DNA of 64,000 nucleotides. It comes from Alternaria dauci (lineage: Eukaryota; Ascomycota; Dothideomycetes; Pleosporales; Pleosporaceae). The stretch's first letter is position 1; every line of letters starts with the position of its first letter. The stretch spans positions 992,001-1,056,000 of the forward strand of contig NC_091276.1 in the NCBI RefSeq assembly GCF_042100115.1, read 5' to 3'. A program made the position numbers and the translations under genes. Below the pieces are notes generated by a model that was not told the origin of the DNA, did no database searches, and saw nothing but the letters and a program-made list of their open reading frames with translations. This document shows, in pieces, positions 1 to 13,239 of the stretch.

Positions 1-136
1 TATCTCTATTACCCTTACTATCTCTATTATCTTTACTACCCTTACTATCCTTACCTACGCTATACTTAGACTTAGTGTCTTCTAGCTATATAGCTAGCGC
101 GTTAGTAGTACTATCCTTACTCTCCCTATCTAATAG

Positions 137-137
137 A

Positions 138-163
<26 letters not shown>
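137..163. repeat. Trinucleotide (ATT)n microsatellite
   Basis: An uninterrupted run of ATT units lies inside the AT-rich block. It has no evident coding or regulatory role. Confidence 0.85.
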
Positions 164-168
<5 letters not shown>

Positions 169-1489
169 TACTACTAGTACTATTCTAGAAAAAGTTAGTT
201 AAGATAAATAAAGTTAGAAGATAAAGTATAAGAGTATACTATAATTACTATATAACTAACTAGCTACTCTAAGGTAGTAGTAATCCTATACTACTTAACT
301 AGAATTAGGCTAAGAAAGTTAGAAGAGGTTATAGGAATCTAGGTAGGAACTCCTAGAGGAGTCCTAGAGTAAGTAGTAATATATTAGTAGTTAGTAAACT
401 TTAAGTTAAACTAGCACTATATATATATAAGCTTAATACTTATATAAAGTACTATAGTATTAGTCTTAGGAGTAGTAGTACTCTTTATAATAGTATTATA
501 CTTTACGTATAAGTAGTATAGATAATTAATATAAGTATTTAAGTTAGTAAGAACTTATAAAGATTAGCTAAAGTATAATATACTTAAAAGACTTTAAAGA
601 ACTTACTAAAGTATAACTACTATAGTTACTAGAACTATAGTAATTATAGTAATACTTATCTAGCTTCTTATAAATCTACTTTTACTTATAGATAGTTTAA
701 GTATAGTATAGGTAAGTTACGTAAGTAGTAATTATATTAGTATACTTATTACTATTACTCTAAGTAAATACTATAGTATTTTAGAGGTAGGACTTCTTAA
801 TATATTATAGATTAGGATAATAGACTATATTAGGAAGCTTATAGCTTATATAAAAGGTATAATTAAGGTATATATTAGTATTAGTATAAAGGTATTAAGT
901 AAGGTGTTAGAAAAATTTCTATTATAATAAATAATAAATATATAGTTACTATAGAAAATTCTACTCTTACTTTACTAAAAATTCTATAACCCTAAAGAGG
1001 AAGTAAATAAAAAGTTACCTTTACTATAATAAAGTAAAAGTGTAAGGGTAACTTATCCTAAAATCCTTAGTTACCTCTATATTACTCCTAGACCTAATAA
1101 TAAGTATAATATACTTTACCTTAATACTATATCTATATAGCGTAAGATAGACGTATATAAGATAGACTAAAAGACTAGATACTCTTTTCCTATTTTCTAA
1201 TAAAGATTTTAGGTTTTTATTAAGGCTAGGACTATTAAGGACGCTAGCCTAAGAGGGGAGGTTCTATAATATATAGGATATAGCTTAGCTAGAAGGGTAC
1301 TAAGGTCCTAATATAATTACTTCTCTTATTATCTCTATAGAGGAGGAACTTACTCTTAACCTATACTTCGCGCGTAAGAAGACTAGTAAGAATTATTATT
1401 ATTACTCCCCCTAGTATACTATTAGAATATAGAGCTATCCCCTACTATTCTCTTATAGTATAAAGTAAATACTATTACCTATAACTACC

Positions 1490-2008
1490 TCTTACACTTT
1501 ACTAGAGAGGGTATACTAGCTTAGCTAGATAGCTATAATAAGTTACCTTAAGGGATATATATTTATATATAGTATAATTTAATTATATATAGTAAGATAC
1601 TTAAAGTAAGTTTATATTAGTATAAAGGTTAGAACTAGCTAGGCTTTTATAAAAATATATAAAATTCTAAGTAAACTTAATTATAGTAAAGATACTATAT
1701 CCTCCTCCCTTTATAATATAGTATAATTATATTACTAGCTAATACTAGTAATCCCTATTAGGCCTACCAAGGTTTAATAGGTATCTTTTTAGTTACCTTT
1801 AGTAGATTTTCCTAACTTTAGTTTTTACGTATAGATATTAGAGCTTTACTACCCTAAAATACTAATTAGTCTAGTATTCGAATTATATTATTACTTTATC
1901 TTTTTTTTTATTAACTTTTATAACTAATAAGTAGAGGGATAACTACTTTTTACTTTTTTAAAGTTTTAGTTTAATAATACCCCACTACTTATAGAGAATA
2001 AAAAATCC
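1490..2008 (+). repeat. Left arm of a ~0.5-kb inverted repeat
   Basis: The reverse complement of this stretch aligns with 10345-10845 almost from end to end with scattered differences and small indels. Shared landmarks include the word for AGTAGAGGGATAACTACTTT, the TAATAATACCCC block, and the CTATTAGGCCTA block. Similarity stops abruptly at both ends. Both arms are RIP-mutated. Retroelement LTRs should be direct repeats, so this is not a simple LTR pair. Confidence 0.8.
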
Positions 2009-2221
2009 TACTATAAGGTTCTAAGAGTACTATATTTTAGCTATATACTTAAACCCTAATCTATAGTCTTTATTAATAAAGGGTTAGTCCTTATACTACT
2101 ATTTAAGGAAATAAAGTAGATATTTAGAAAGTTTTTATCTATCCTTACTTACTCTATACTAGTATATAGAGTAAGTAAAGAGGCTTTCTTATAAGTACTC
2201 CTTCTACTCTATATAAAGGGG

Positions 2222-2254
2222 TATTATTAATTATTAATTATTAATTATTAATTA
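2222..2254. repeat. 7-bp tandem repeat (ATTATTA)n
   Basis: About four and a half tandem copies of a 7-bp AT-only unit lie within the AT-rich block, shortly inside the left inverted-repeat arm. Confidence 0.8.
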
Positions 2255-3699
2255 GTTATCTATCTATTATTTTAAACTTTTATAGAACTTTTAATAAGTT
2301 TTCCTTTTAATAGTATAGAATATACACCTAACTCTTCTTATAATAATTAATTACTTCTATTTACTACTTATTTATAAGTATCTTACTAGCTATATAGAGG
2401 ATTAAACTTTAATACTAAGATATTAGTATCTTTATATACTCTAATACTTATATAAATAGTAAAGCCTATAAGGATACTATTTAACTTAGTAAAGAAGTAA
2501 TTCTAATATATAGTTAATACTACTAGTTATCCTATAAGGGGGTAGTTAAGACCTTATTATAATTAAATTCTTTAGAAAAGACTATTAGAAGCTATATTAT
2601 ACTATACTATTAAGTAACTTCTTAGACTAATATTACTTACTCTTAAAATAAATACTACACTTAAGAATAGAATTACCTATACTAATACTATAGATAGAAA
2701 ATACTAATTTAATAAACTAAATAGTAACTCTTCTTAAATATAATATTAGATAGAAAATACTAAGCTAATAGACCTAAAGGGTAATACTACTAGTATAAAT
2801 AAATATACTAAAGAAGTAATTAAGAGAGATAATTCGTAGTTACTATAAGAGGCGTATACTAGATATACTACTTAAATTATTAAAGTATATATTTATTATA
2901 TAGATATATTAATTATTTAGTTATATTAATTTAACTTAGTTTAAGAAGAACTAATCTCTAAGTTCTTCTATATTATATAATATAAAGAAGAGCTAGAAGA
3001 CTATTTAATACTAAGGTAGCTTAGAATAGTAACTACTCTCTTTATTAATATCTAAGAATACTTTAGAAGCTACTCTAAAAGCTTTATTAATAATAACTAG
3101 TATTAGTAGAGATATTATATCTACTCTAAGTAACTTTATTTTATCTCTAGCTAGACTTAGGTATACTAGTTTAGTCTTTATAAGAAAGGATATTATTAAG
3201 TTCCTTAAAGACTTTAACTAATAAGCTAATAATAAAAATATCCTTAATAAGATAAAAGCTTTTATACTTCTAAACTACTTATCTAATATAGATTAAACTA
3301 TCTCTTATATATTAAAATAGCTACTTAGTTACTCTTTTAAAAACTAGTTACTACTCTAAATAAGTATAAAGGAGTAGTAGTAAGATAAAGATACTATAGT
3401 ATTAATAGGTAAGTAATCTTATTTATAAGTATACTTATACTCTTACCTCTAGGATTAGCTAGGCTTCGTAGAGTACTATACTTACTTTTCCTTAGTAGTA
3501 GATACCTATATTAATAATAGATAGCTACTAGAAGTAAAAGTAAGTATTCTTTTCTTTAAAGGATTACTATAATTAGATAAAGAAGTAATTATATACTATA
3601 TAACTAATACTCTAATAGGGAATAACTAGTCTATATATAATAAGGATTAGATATATATATTCTTAAAATCTTACTATAAGAAGATTAATAGTCTTAATA

Positions 3700-6600
3700 A
3701 GATATATTATTAAAAAAGAGGTAATATTAATATAGAAATATAATATATTATACTATCTAATAAGAAAGTAACCTTTACCTTAGAAAGTATAAGGGAAGCT
3801 ATATCTAAAGTAAAGAAAGTAGTAGCTATTCCTTCTACCCTAAGTAATATAGATAAGGAGGTAGAGGATTTAATTAAGTCCTTAGGAGATATAAAGATTA
3901 AACTAGTTATAGTAGATATACTAATAGCCTATCTAGATACGTCTAGGTTATTAAAGAAGCTAAGTAATTATATATACTTTATTACTAAAGCTATAATAGC
4001 TAGACTTCTAAATAAAAGGAATAATAGTACTTTTATTACTATAGTACTTAGAAATATAGCTCTAAACTAAGATATAGCTAACTATAGTAGTAGAGAATAT
4101 TATAATATATATAATATATATAATAAGATAAGATACTAAGTTAAGAACTATAACTTATATAATTACCTAAAGAAGATAGAGTAGATTAGCTTTAACTAAG
4201 ACTTAGATACTAAGTATAAGACTTACTACTTTAGCCCTCTATATATAAGACTTAGAGAGATCTTAAGATTAGTTCTTTTTAACTTTATTCTCTAATAGCT
4301 AAAAGCTAAAATTAGAGAATACTTTAATATTACTAATAATATCCTTAACTAGCTAGCTTTAAGTATTATTCTTAAGAAGTTTCTAAGAAGAGATTTATAT
4401 CTAGCTTTAAGGTATACTAGACTAAGAAACCTTATAGCTTTAGCTAATATTACCTCCTCTTTAGACTAATATAAAGAGAAATATAATATATTATATTAAT
4501 TTTAGTAGTTCTAAGACTAACTATTTAACCCTTACTTACTTAATATAAACTATTAACTAAATAAGGTTAATATAGTAAATATTATCTTAAGAGGAGGAGA
4601 ATCTACTCTTAGAACTCCTACTAAAACTAACGCTATAATATACCCTAAACCTAGGAATAGTATAAGATTATAGGATATAGATAGTATAAGGAATAAAGAT
4701 TTCTAGAAATAAAAAAGACTTACTAAAAATAATAAAGAGTATAAGATTACTAGAGAACTATATAAAAGTACCTCTATAGTCTTTAATAATCTTATTATAA
4801 ATTCTTAGCTAATATGTACTATATATAAATACTAGAAAATATAGTAAGAAGAAGACTTATTTTCTATTATTAAGCTACCTTAGTTAGTAACTATTAATAG
4901 TAATATATCTATAAATCTAAAATAACTATAATAAGGATATAAAAAGAAAGTTATAAAATTTATAAGTACTGTACTTAAGGAAGGATTATAAGGGTTACTT
5001 TATATAAACCTTAACTATATCCTAATAGCTTTACTTAACTAGGAAGTAAGAAGTATTACTATTATAGACCTAATAAGTTAAGTAAGACTAAAAAAGTAAC
5101 TATATAACCTTTTAAATAAAGATATAGAGATAGTTAATAGTAGTAGAAGTATTAATATATTAGAAGTTAGGTTAGGTTTAGAATCTAAGTTCTTTAGATA
5201 TAACCTAGATTCTATTATATAATCTAATTAGCTAGCTATTACTAACCCTAACCTAGCTACTTATATTTCTATATTAGAATATAATTATTATAGTATAAAA
5301 ATATATAGTAGTAAAAAGTATAGTATACTTTATTTATATAATTTAGGTATATAAACTAAATATAAAGCTACTAGAAAAGGTAATACTTAGATTAAAGAAC
5401 TAAACGTACTCTTTACTAAAGTAGTATATAGTATATATTAGTAAAATAAGTAAACTTATATATAAATAGACTTACCTAAATACTAAGTAATAATTAATAG
5501 TAACTCTATAAAGTACCTAATTAATACTAGTACTTAGATAAATATCTTATAACTTAGTATAGCTAGAGCTATAAAAATACTATATAAACTTATATATTAT
5601 AATCTTAGTAACGCACCTTAAGGAATTACCTTAGTAAATAGTATATATAATTATTTTATTAAAATAGCTTTTAATATACTTATATAAATAGGTTTAGTAA
5701 TAATACTTACTAAATTCTAAATAGTTACTAAAATTACTTAATTAGTACTACTAAGAGGTCCTTAATATATATATATAAAGACAACTATTTAATATAATAC
5801 TTTTAGGAAAGTTATATATAAGATACTCTTAGAAGATAGTACGAAGAATATAATCTTTATAGTATTTAATATAGTACTTTATTACTTATTATAAATAACG
5901 CCTTATAAAAATAATAAAAATTTAGAAAATAACTAGTAGGTATAAGTATAAAGGAAGTATACCTACCTAATAATAAGTCCTTAAGATTAGGTATAGTTAA
6001 TATACTTATAAATAGTAATTAATATCCTCCTAAGGTAGTAAGGGTAAAGTATCTTTATAAAGTAGTATAGTCTAATCCTACTACTAGACTAAGAGAGTAT
6101 AGAATAATCTTTAGTAAATAAGATATCTAAAGTTAAATATAATAGATAAATCTAGTCTTTATAATAGCTATAAGTAAAGTAAAAGACTTAGAGGGTCTAC
6201 TAGAACTTAGTTAATATATAATTATAAGTAAGTAAAAATAAGAATATAAAAAATAAGAATAATTACTTCTTATCTAAAGAAGTAATAACTTATACACGCT
6301 ATATAAAATAGTAAATAAGAAGGTTTAGCTAGTAGATATTCCTAAATAAAAGGTACTAATAGAATTTAGATATTAGGACTAAAAGGAGAGAGTAATTTAA
6401 TATTAACGCCTATATATTAATATTTAAAGCTCTAATCTAAGTCCTTATAACTATTTATTTAAATAGCGCTATACTATATTTCTAAGAAAGACCTAATTAA
6501 TAATAGAAAGGATTACTAAGTTATATATTAAAGAATAACTTATATTATAAAAGTATAATATAATAATTAAAATACTTTATAATTAAGAAGGCATACTATT

Positions 6601-9600
6601 ATAGTAATTTAAAGAGGTAGAGTAAATTTATTTAAATATCTACTTACCTTATAAAATAAAGACTATACTATATAAAGTATAGTAGATATATAGCTTTATA
6701 GTCCTAAAAGCTCTTAAACTAAAAGTAATTATAATAGTTAATATATAATTAAATAGGGGTATATAGGAAAGATATAATAGCTAATATTATAACTTATAGT
6801 ACTTAGTCCCTAAGAAAGATAAAAGAGTATACTAGATTAGTAATATATAAAAACTTAATAGTATTACTATAAGAGATATAAATCTTCCTCCTACTACTAA
6901 TAAGTTTTCTAAATACTTTACTAGCTATAAGATTATATCTCTTATAAACCTATTCTCTAGCTATAACTAAATTACCCTCTACTTAGATATATAAGATATA
7001 ATAGCTTTCTAAACTCTAATTAGCTTTATTTAATCTTATACTATAGTTATAAGTACTATAAATTTAGTTACTACCTTTTAGAGAGTAATAATAAAGATCT
7101 TAAAGGACTATTAGCCTAAGATAATACTATTTATTAATAATATTACTTCTAAGGGACCTAAAATAGACTATAGAGGAGAAGAATCTTTCTCTAGAGTATA
7201 ATAGTATATTCTAGAATATATCTAATAACTAGATTAGGTCCTAGTAGATATTAAGTAAGTAGAAGGTATAGTAAATAGGAAGAAATACTACTTCCTTATA
7301 AAATAATTAAAAGTAGTAAGATATAAGGTAAGTCTAAATAGCTAGTACCCTAATATTAAGAAAGTTAATAAGATTTTAAACTAGCTACTTTATAAGAACT
7401 ATATAAAGGTTTAATTATTTATAAGTATTTATATATACTACTATATTTAGGTTTACTATTTTACTCTAGTAGTAAAACCCTTATTCTATCTCCTCTAAGA
7501 GGATATAAAGTTTATATAGCTAAAGGAATAGGATAAGGCTATATATACCTTAAAATAATCTATTCTTTTAGTACTAGTACTAGTTAATTTAGTTTATTTA
7601 GATATTCTTATTAATAAAATATTCTTTATAATAGATATTAACTAAGATAGAGTTAGGGTATATATTAAGTAAATTAAAGAAGATAGTAGATATTACTTAG
7701 TCTATTTTAAAAGTACCTTATAGTTAGTATTAGAATAAATATAGTATTTTATAAAGTTAAAATATAAGGTAGTATTATAGGCCTTAAAGAAGTTTTAAAT
7801 ATATTTATATAAAGTATACTTTACTATTAAAACTAATATAGCTACTCTTATTACCTAACTTAATAGATCCTCTATAAATAAGCTAAGATTAGTAATAAAT
7901 AAATAAATATTAAATATTATACTCTAGGATTTATATATTAAGTATATCTTAGGTAAGAAAAATATAGTAGTAGATACTCTCTTAAAGTACTTAAAACTAA
8001 AAGGATAGGAACTACTAAAAGAACTTAAAGATAATCTTAAAGAATTTATTAATTATATAATTAGGAATATTAATATACCTTCTTTACTATTACTAGAGAG
8101 GAGAATACTCTAGTAGGAGTTTACTAATATATCTAAATAATACGCTTAATTCCTATTAAACCTAAAAATACTAAGAGATATAAACTTATAAAATCTTTAG
8201 TTATAGAAAAAGAGATCCCTAAACTTCTTTATCTAAGATAGAATACTATTAAAGAAAACCTTATATAATATAGCTATTAGGAGAGTTATAGATAATCCTA
8301 ACTTATAATCTACTATAGTATAGAATATTTATTAATAAATTAAATATTATAAAGTAAATATAGTATACTTAATACTTATATAATATTACTAGTAGAATAA
8401 GATATATAACTATATTTATAAACGTTTAGTAATATACTTAGATTATAAACTAAGATTATTAAAAAGGATAGTAAATATACTTACTAATATATATAGCTTT
8501 ATAATCTAAGAAATAGTTACTATTAATATAGTCTATATCCTATAATACTTTGGAAAGAAGTACTTAGTTATTATAAAAGACTATCTTAATAGATAGCTAG
8601 AAACTTATATACTATTAAATAACTAGTCTAAAACTATTACTAAGTTTCTTTTTAAAGATATTATATATAAATAGAGTATAGTAAGAAAACTTATAATAGA
8701 TAGTAGACTAAACTTTATTAAAGTAGTTAACTATTTAGTAAGAACTTATAAGATTAACTATATATAGTTATTAGTATATAACTTATAAGTAATAAGTAAG
8801 ATTAAAGGAGAATATAAGCTTATTATAAATACTTTAGTAAAACTCTTAGGCCTATAAGTTAAGAACCTTCTTATAGTACTTCTTATAAATATAATTTTAA
8901 TATAAGAATAAACTAGCTATTCTTTATAATAGTTAGTTACTAGCTAGAACCTAGTCCTATTAATTAAACTATTCCTTCTAATATAGTTAACTTTACTATT
9001 CTAGTAAGTTAAAGATTAGGTATAGCTATTTATAATCTAAGTAATATAGTTTAATCTTAAAGATTAGTTTACTAAGAAAGCTATAGCCTATACTAACTAT
9101 ATATATATAGCTAAGAAAGAATATTAAGATAATATAAAAGAAATTTACTAAGAAAATATTATACCTAAAGACTTAGTACTTCTTTAGAATTTAATATAAG
9201 AAATTAATATACTAAGAGATTAAAAACTTAATATAAAATAGCTAAGACTATATAAAGTATAAGAAGTAAAGCTTAACTATAGAACTTATTACTTAAAAGA
9301 CTTTAATAGTACTATTTTCCTATATACTATACTAAGAAAAAGGCTAAAACTCTTCTACTAGTATCTTAAAGATAATATTATTAAAGAAGATAAAAGTAAT
9401 ATAAAACTATAAAACCTAGAGTACTAAGAAAATAGTAGTACTATACTAAATATTTTAGTTATTCTAGATACTAAAGAATTACTACCTTAAGACTATAGAC
9501 TATTAAGATAACTAACTACGTAATAGAAGGATAATAAGATAGTCCCTAGAGTAATTATTACTAAATATCTAATAAAAGAAGAATAATAAGTATATATATA
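3700..9600 (+). mobile_element. Degenerate Ty3/Gypsy LTR retrotransposon (gag-pol relic)
   Basis: Reading the + strand and treating TAA/TAG as former CAA/CAG recovers Ty3/Gypsy domains in the usual order. A Gag-like part spans about 3800-4800. An aspartic protease-like stretch lies near 5500-5600, where the DSG-type active site has decayed. Reverse transcriptase lies around 6780-7200 and reads like the family block WFCVLKKDGK...RLVHDLQPLN...GMLDLFVGFD. RNase H lies around 7630-7995; the words LNRSSINKL and ILGKKNIVVDTLLKY match the family LNRSATDLPG and VPGKKNVVADALSRR. The integrase core lies around 8540-8860, where GKKYLVIIKDYL, LIIDSRLNF and a GEYKLIINTLVKL-like segment stand for GKKYLVVARDDL, the second Asp motif and the catalytic Glu helix. 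After integrase a tail reads like the family strand ending in GNRLKRFHPR. Every domain has many stops, so the copy is dead. I could not find a direct LTR pair by eye. Confidence 0.85.
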
Positions 9601-10344
9601 AGATTAAGGAAATTCTAACTCTAGGTCTAACTCTAATACCTCCTTAGTATCTAGATAAACTATAAGATAGTTTATCTTTCTAAGAAAAGAAAGAAGAGTA
9701 GCTTTTAGTAGTACTTTAATACTTCTAAGTACTCTTTTATTAATTTAAAATAATACTAATTATTTATACTCTTAAAATATAGAATCTAGGTTTATAAGCT
9801 ATAATCTAAATTCTATACCTTAGTTACTAGAATATATTATAGACTATATACTATATAATAATATATTATAAATCTCTTTAGATACTAGAAAATAATAACT
9901 TAAGCGTATTTATAATACTACCTTAGGAATAGGGAGGAAGAAAATAATAATACTTAGTCTAGATCTTTATTATATAAAGTAAAACTTCTATAACTAGCTA
10001 CTAAGTAGTATCTAGGCGTAGTCTTAGTATAATATAAATAGAACGTATCTTTCTTTTCTTCCTTCTTTCTTCCTCTATTAAAAGTTATAAACCTAGAATC
10101 TATAGCCTTAGTAATAGGCTAACTTATAGCCCCTAATAATTAGCTATTAGTTCTAATTAAAGAAGAATATAAAGGTAGAGAACCTCTCTATAGTATATAC
10201 GCCTATAGTTATATATTATTATTTTACTTTTACTTTTACGTGCTCTTTTACCTTTACTTATATTACTACCTAGGTAATATTAGCTAGGGAAGCTATAAAT
10301 ACACTACTATAGGATAGATAAAAGTAATACCTCTTAGCTTTAAT

Positions 10345-10845
10345 TTTTTATTTTCTATAAGTATAGGGGTATTATTAAAATATAACTTTAAAAAAATTAA
10401 AAAGTAGCTATCCCTCTACTTATTAGTTATAAAAGTTAAAAAAAAGATAAAGTAATAATATAGTTTAAATATAGGACTAATTAGTGTTATCTAAGGGTAA
10501 AGCTCTAACGTCTATATATAAAAACTAAAGTTAAAAATATTTACTAAAGGTAACTAAAAAAAGACACCTATTAAACTTTAGTAGGCCTAATAGGGATCGC
10601 TAGCTATTAGCTAATAATATAATTATAATATATTATAAAAGAGAGAGATAATATAGTATATTTACTATAACTAAGAGAAGGTTATATAAAGACTTAGCTA
10701 CTTCTAACTATTATACTAATATTAGCTCTTAGTATCCTACTATATATAATTAAATTATACTATATATAAATACTATATATCCTTTAATATAACTTATTAT
10801 AGCTATCTAGCTAGGCTAGTATACTTTCTTTAGTAAAGAGCCCCT
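10345..10845 (-). repeat. Right arm of the ~0.5-kb inverted repeat
   Basis: This is the inverted counterpart of 1490-2008. It begins just after the degraded region downstream of the Gypsy integrase and carries the same ordered landmarks in reverse complement (GGGGTATTATTAAA, then AAGTAGCTATCCCTCTACTT, then TAGGCCTAATAGGGAT). The two arms enclose about 8.3 kb. Confidence 0.8.
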
Positions 10846-11420
10846 TTAACTTATTAAATATAAATAATATAAGCTCTATATATACTTAGGAGCTAAATTT
10901 AATAATTAGTAAAGAGCTAGAAGAGTAAATACTTTTAATACTCTAAATTCTTAGTAATAGTAAATTTATTAACTAGTACTTTCTTAAGAGGTCTAAGGTA
11001 AGTAACTTATAAGAAGACTAAAATATAGTATTTAAAAAAGGTTATAAAGTATAATAATATTATTTATACTAATACCTACTACCTTATTAATCTCCTTATA
11101 TTTAGTTACCTTACCTACCTAACCTTTAATAAGTAGAGTAAAGAGATAAAGAGATAGCTATATTACTAAGCTATTAATATTAAAAGAGTACTTAAAGACT
11201 AGTATCCTAGGCTTAAAAAGAAAGAGTTTAAAGAAATATTATAAAGATAAGAGAATAAGGTATAAGCTATATTACTATTAATATTCCTCTAACTAAAGCT
11301 TATTATTAGGTAGTAGTAGTAGCTATACTATAGGTAGCTAGTTAGTTATTCTTAAGAAGAGGTAAAGGTAGTAGTAGTAGTTTTAAAGGGTAGCTATAAT
11401 AGTTATAGAGGGTAGAAATA

Positions 11421-11463
11421 GTAAAGGATAGTAGAGGATAGTAGAGGATAGTAGAGGATAGTA
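11421..11463. repeat. 10-bp tandem repeat (GTAGAGGATA)n
   Basis: About four tandem copies of GTAGAGGATA lie near the right end of the AT-rich block. The first copy has one substitution (GTAAAGGATA). Confidence 0.85.
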
Positions 11464-11970
11464 TATATATTAGAAGGTTACGTCTTATAGTCTCTAGTCT
11501 ATATATAACTACTATAAAGACTCTAAGTTAGCTATATATACTAATAAAAGCCTTAGTATTAAAATAAGATATATTATATTAAATCTAAGGCGCTAGGTGT
11601 AATATATAGCTAAATTCTAGGTCTTAGTACCTTACTACTATTATATATCTTTAGTGTCTAGCGTTTATAATATACTATATATATACTAGCTATACTAAAT
11701 ATAAGCTTATATAAGCCTATAGTTACTTAGTTAGCGCTTTATCTTAAAAAAGTCTCTAAACGTGCTATAATAATAAAAAAAAAAGTCTACAAAGGCCGAA
11801 GCTAAAAATATAATCTAAAGATATTTAAAATATATTTAATTTTTTTTACTTTTATACGCTAGTATACGCTATTCTATAATAGTCTATACTAGGCCATATA
11901 GGCGAAGCGTATAGACGTCTATATTATACGCTTTACTAGATATAGACTAGTTATAGCTAACCCTATTTTT

Positions 11971-12374
11971 TTTTATAGCTGGGTGATATGCATCCTGACA
12001 AGAAGAAGCTATATCTACAGATACGTCATTATCGTCCTGATTTGGTCGAAGTGCAAGCTGCTCCGAGGTTTTAGTGGGGAGTTGTCCGGTGCATCGCACA
12101 GAAGTTGCTAGGGGACTAGCTGATCACATTCCTTATTCCACCACGAAATACTGACTAGATACGAACTCGGCTAACAGATAACATAAATTTTCCAAGATGA
12201 CGTCCCCGAGGCCAGAAAAAGCTGCCAACGCAATCGGGCCTTTTATCTCGTAGCTACCCCGCATGTCGTCACATAGGCAGGGTACTTTCAGAAAACCGTC
12301 GAACGTTTCTTATAATCTTAAAGTAATCCCATTCTGCACGCCAGTTCAGTCATATCAAACAACACATCTTCACA
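11971..12374 (+). promoter_or_regulatory. Upstream region of the Hsp31-like gene
   Basis: This is normal-composition DNA between the AT-rich block and the ATG at 12375. The last 80 bases are C/A-rich, typical of a fungal leader. I see no strong TATA box or recognised operator. Confidence 0.4.
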
Positions 12375-13064
12375 ATGTCTAAGCCAAACATTCTCTTTGT
12401 CCTTACCTCTCACAACAAGCTCGGCGACACAGGCAAGCCCACTGGCTGGTACTTGCCAGAGCTCGCGCACCCCTACCACGTCCTACACAACAAAGCTAAC
12501 ATCACCGTCGCATCCCCCAAGGGCGGTGAGGCTCCCCTCGACCCTGCATCCGTCGAAGCCGCCAAAGACGATGTATCTGTCAACTTCCACAAGAACAACG
12601 AGCAGGTGTGGAAGAATACCCAAAAGCTGAGCGACTTCAAGGGAAAGGCGAAGGAATTTGACGCCATTTTCTACGTTGGTGGTCACGGGCCCATGTTCGA
12701 CCTTGTCGACGATCCGACGTCGCAACAACTTATCAGGGAGTTTTGGGAAGCGGACAAGATTGTCTCGGCCGTATGCCATGCACCGGCTGTCTTCTACGAT
12801 GCTAAGCTGAGCGACGGAAGTCTGCTTGTTGCTGGAAAGGAAGTTACCGCATTCACAAACGCTGAGGAGGAGCAAGTGGGCTTGACAAAGGCTGTACCAT
12901 TCTTGCCTGAAGATGCGCTGCAGAAGGCGAGCGGAGGCAAGTTCGTCAAGGCAGCGGAGCCCTGGGGCGAGAAGGTTGCTGTTTCTGGCCGATTGATCAC
13001 CGGACAGAACCCAGCGAGTGCGACAGCTGTCGGAGAGGCGATCGCAAAGGCATTGGGCATTTAG
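12375..13064 (+). CDS. DJ-1/PfpI family protein, Hsp31-like
   Basis: This single-exon 229-residue protein belongs to the DJ-1/PfpI superfamily, Hsp31-like branch. Its yeast relative Hsp31 is a cytosolic stress protein of similar length that removes methylglyoxal without glutathione. The nucleophile elbow AVCHAPAVF puts Cys134 and His135 in place, and Glu29 in the WYLPEL motif completes the expected catalytic set. The GGHGPMFDL segment just before is the usual strand-turn feeding the active site. No signal peptide is seen, which fits a cytosolic role. The start is the first ATG after a C/A-rich leader and aligns with the family N-terminus (PNILFVLTS). It is the first intact gene beside the RIP block, with its ATG about 400 bp from the boundary, and shows no RIP damage. 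The enzymatic role is inferred from the family; substrate specificity cannot be read. Confidence 0.93.
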   Translation: MSKPNILFVLTSHNKLGDTGKPTGWYLPELAHPYHVLHNKANITVASPKGGEAPLDPASVEAAKDDVSVNFHKNNEQVWKNTQKLSDFKGKAKEFDAIFYVGGHGPMFDLVDDPTSQQLIREFWEADKIVSAVCHAPAVFYDAKLSDGSLLVAGKEVTAFTNAEEEQVGLTKAVPFLPEDALQKASGGKFVKAAEPWGEKVAVSGRLITGQNPASATAVGEAIAKALGI

Positions 13065-13239
13065 GGATATCAATAAGAAAATAAAGGATAATCAATACAG
13101 CTTAATCCTCATCGTGGGACACAATTTATCGTGAGATATAAACGCTCCTCATTTGCAACAGGTGTTGTACACATTCAATCAGCCATGATTCCTAAGATTT
13201 CTATCGATGCCCAATTCTTCTACATTAACCGCTCTACAC

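Larger units (their letters stand above)
1..11970. mobile_element. RIP-saturated AT-rich repeat block
   Basis: The stretch is strongly AT-rich, consists mostly of TA-containing words, and has CA and TG dinucleotides only sporadically. No intact reading frame of useful length exists on either strand. This is the footprint of RIP, in which CpA becomes TpA on both strands of duplicated DNA during the sexual cycle of ascomycetes. The recognisable content is a Ty3/Gypsy element in the middle with inverted repeats around it. Positions 1-1490 and 10850-11970 hold similar degraded sequence that I cannot assign to a family. Composition changes to ordinary gene-bearing DNA within a few tens of bases near 11,970. 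Confidence 0.93.

Noticed and set aside
3700..9600. Possibility that the Gypsy element is still active
   Set aside because: Every domain carries many stops of CAA/CAG-to-TAA/TAG type, and protease and integrase active-site residues are changed.
12483..13073. Minus-strand 196-codon frame opposite the Hsp31-like gene
   Set aside because: It is antisense to a clear DJ-1/PfpI coding sequence and has no features of its own.
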